Source: Amphritea sp.
Lineage (GTDB): Bacteria > Pseudomonadota > Gammaproteobacteria > Pseudomonadales > Balneatricaceae
DNA: 6,073 nt
Reading direction: 5' to 3'
Assembly: GCA_018067325.1 (NCBI GenBank)
Contig: JAGPUU010000083.1
Span: 1 to 6,073, forward strand
In this document: piece after piece, positions 5,484 through 6,073 of the stretch
Position numbering within the stretch: position 1 is the stretch's first letter
Layout of the letters: every line of letters starts with the position of its first letter
The notes under the pieces: model-generated
Told to the model about the DNA's origin: nothing
Seen by the model: only the letters and a program-made list of their open reading frames with translations
Databases searched by the model: none
Translations under genes and position numbers: made by a program

Positions 5484-5567
5484 ATTACTTTACTTATATA
5501 CGTTCTTGTACAAGTTCTTGGGTTTAAGACAGGTGCCAAAAAGCCCCTTCCTTAATAACCTGCCATA
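5484..5567. other. Convergent intergenic spacer
   Basis: This is an 84-bp spacer between the shared terminator and the 3' end of the cysteine-rich gene. It contains a 10-bp palindrome CTTGTACAAG inside a GTTCTTGTACAAGTTCTT stretch. No gene or clear signal is visible. Confidence 0.4.
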
Positions 5568-5777
5568 TTACAGATTAGCCTGCGCTTGCAGCATCGGAGC
5601 AGTCCTCGCCCCCTGTTGCCAGGCAGCTAATGCCTCTTCACAACCACTGCATACTCCCGCATTCAACTCCCGGTCAACGATGATCCAGGTACATTTTCCA
5701 TAATCAGTATCGCAACTGTGATGATCATTACAGCCACAGCCGATACAATAGGCTGTCGCCAACTGACTTTTCCTCAT
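5568..5777 (-). CDS. Small seven-cysteine protein, probably zinc-binding
   Basis: This 69-aa protein has no signal peptide or membrane segment. Cys are at 11, 14, 16, 22, 29, 43 and 46, giving the pattern C-x2-C-x-C-x5-C-x6-C-x13-C-x2-C. The readable core is AYCIGCGCNDHHSC, KCTWIIVD and GVCSGC, followed by a short helical tail (EEALAAWQQ). Two CxxC pairs around a CxW element suggest a zinc-ribbon or treble-clef-like fold; small proteins and phage-linked domains with a similar CxxCGC...CxW...CxxC layout exist, but I cannot name the family. The start is set by GGGAGA 5 nt upstream of the ATG at 5777. A longer in-frame reading to 5858 lacks such a site and adds 27 residues without the motif. It is convergent with the DUF1329 gene, and the shared terminator at 5456-5483 would end it. 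Function unknown. Confidence 0.72.
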   Translation of the reverse strand: MRKSQLATAYCIGCGCNDHHSCDTDYGKCTWIIVDRELNAGVCSGCEEALAAWQQGARTAPMLQAQANL

Positions 5778-5999
5778 AGGACTCTCCCGCCTTTTATTTT
5801 TTTTATCTCTACTGCAGTCCATTAATGATAGGAGAAGTCGGCCACGCATGCTGTTCAACTAAGTGGCTAATTTAGATGAAAAAATAACCATTAACCGAGA
5901 TAAAAGTTGCACAGGTTTAATCTTGAGCCTAAAAACACTGACTTGAATCAATCTTTATTTTGCAGTGCAGTATATTCTGCCTTTATTCTGGAGCACCTT
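5778..5999. other. Divergent intergenic region
   Basis: This 222-bp AT-rich region lies between the cysteine-rich gene (leftward) and the partial gene at the right edge (rightward), and must hold both promoters. TATATT at 5971-5976 is a plausible -10 for the rightward gene, but no good -35 lies 16-18 bp upstream of it. No confident promoter can be set for the leftward gene. Nothing else is seen. Confidence 0.4.
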
Positions 6000-6073
6000 T
6001 TGAGCAACATGCATGGAACAGAGATAGCCTGTTATTTTGACGAGTACGGCCCAATCTATGTTTATGATGATGG
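6000..6073 (+). CDS. Partial 5' end of a spermidine-synthase-like protein
   Basis: Only the first 24 codons are present; the gene runs off the right edge. Read from the TTG at 6000 the product begins (M)SNMHGTEIACYFDEYGPI, followed by YVYDD. The FDEYGPIYVYDD segment resembles the N-terminal strand region of short spermidine/spermine synthase-like (aminopropyltransferase fold) proteins of gammaproteobacteria, before their SAM-binding core. The start is ambiguous. GGAG at 5990-5993 is ideally placed 6 nt before TTG 6000 but 15 nt before the ATG at 6009, so TTG is favoured. A third ATG at 6013 is in another frame and stops at once. The family call rests on very few residues. Confidence 0.5.
   Translation, partial: MSNMHGTEIACYFDEYGPIYVYDD

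Noticed and set aside
5512..5521. Palindrome CTTGTACAAG
   Set aside because: It lies between converging 3' ends, away from any promoter. No known regulator site is recognised, and it may be chance.
5437..5703. 88-codon plus-strand ORF after the operon
   Set aside because: It runs through the terminator hairpin and antisense to the cysteine-rich gene, and has no Shine-Dalgarno.
5778..5858. Extended N-terminus of the cysteine-rich protein (start at 5858)
   Set aside because: The added 27 residues contain no motif and cover the strong GGGAGA site that precedes the internal ATG at 5777.

Overview
This looks like chromosomal DNA from a moderate-GC gammaproteobacterium. An Oceanospirillaceae-like marine lineage is my best guess, but that is inference from the look of the proteins and tRNAs, not a search result. 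All four tRNA genes encode their 3' CCA. There is no integrase, transposase, phage gene or CRISPR array.

Positions 1-746 hold a minus-strand tRNA operon. Its order in the direction of transcription is Ser(UGA), Asn(GUU), Lys(UUU), Lys(UUU). A good sigma70-type promoter sits just upstream and an intrinsic terminator just downstream. Beyond the last tRNA-Lys is a tandem repeat of about 175-189 bp. Each complete junction begins with the final 19 bp of the tRNA-Lys gene, and each unit carries a copy of the terminator and a 31-codon, arginine-rich ORF. The design closely recalls the repeats behind the Escherichia coli tyrT tRNA gene (rtT RNA / tpr), here attached to tRNA-Lys. This is the most unusual thing in the window. 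The array runs off the left edge.

Positions 832-5483 form an envelope module. A minus-strand AraC-family regulator with an arabinose-binding-like N-terminal domain faces away from a plus-strand pair encoding a DUF1302 outer-membrane-type protein and a DUF1329 periplasmic LolA-like protein. The pair is separated by 25 bp, shares one upstream control region and ends at a strong bidirectional terminator. The roughly 300-bp divergent intergenic region contains a direct repeat with 22-bp periodicity abutting a candidate -35 box, which fits an AraC-type activator site, and a leader that can fold into two hairpins. DUF1302 and DUF1329 proteins travel together in many proteobacteria and are suspected to act in lipid or hydrophobic-compound traffic across the envelope. 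Their biochemical role is not established.

Positions 5484-6073 hold a small minus-strand seven-cysteine protein, probably zinc-binding, and the first codons of a plus-strand gene resembling a spermidine-synthase-like protein, cut by the window edge. These two are divergently arranged and appear unrelated to the envelope module.
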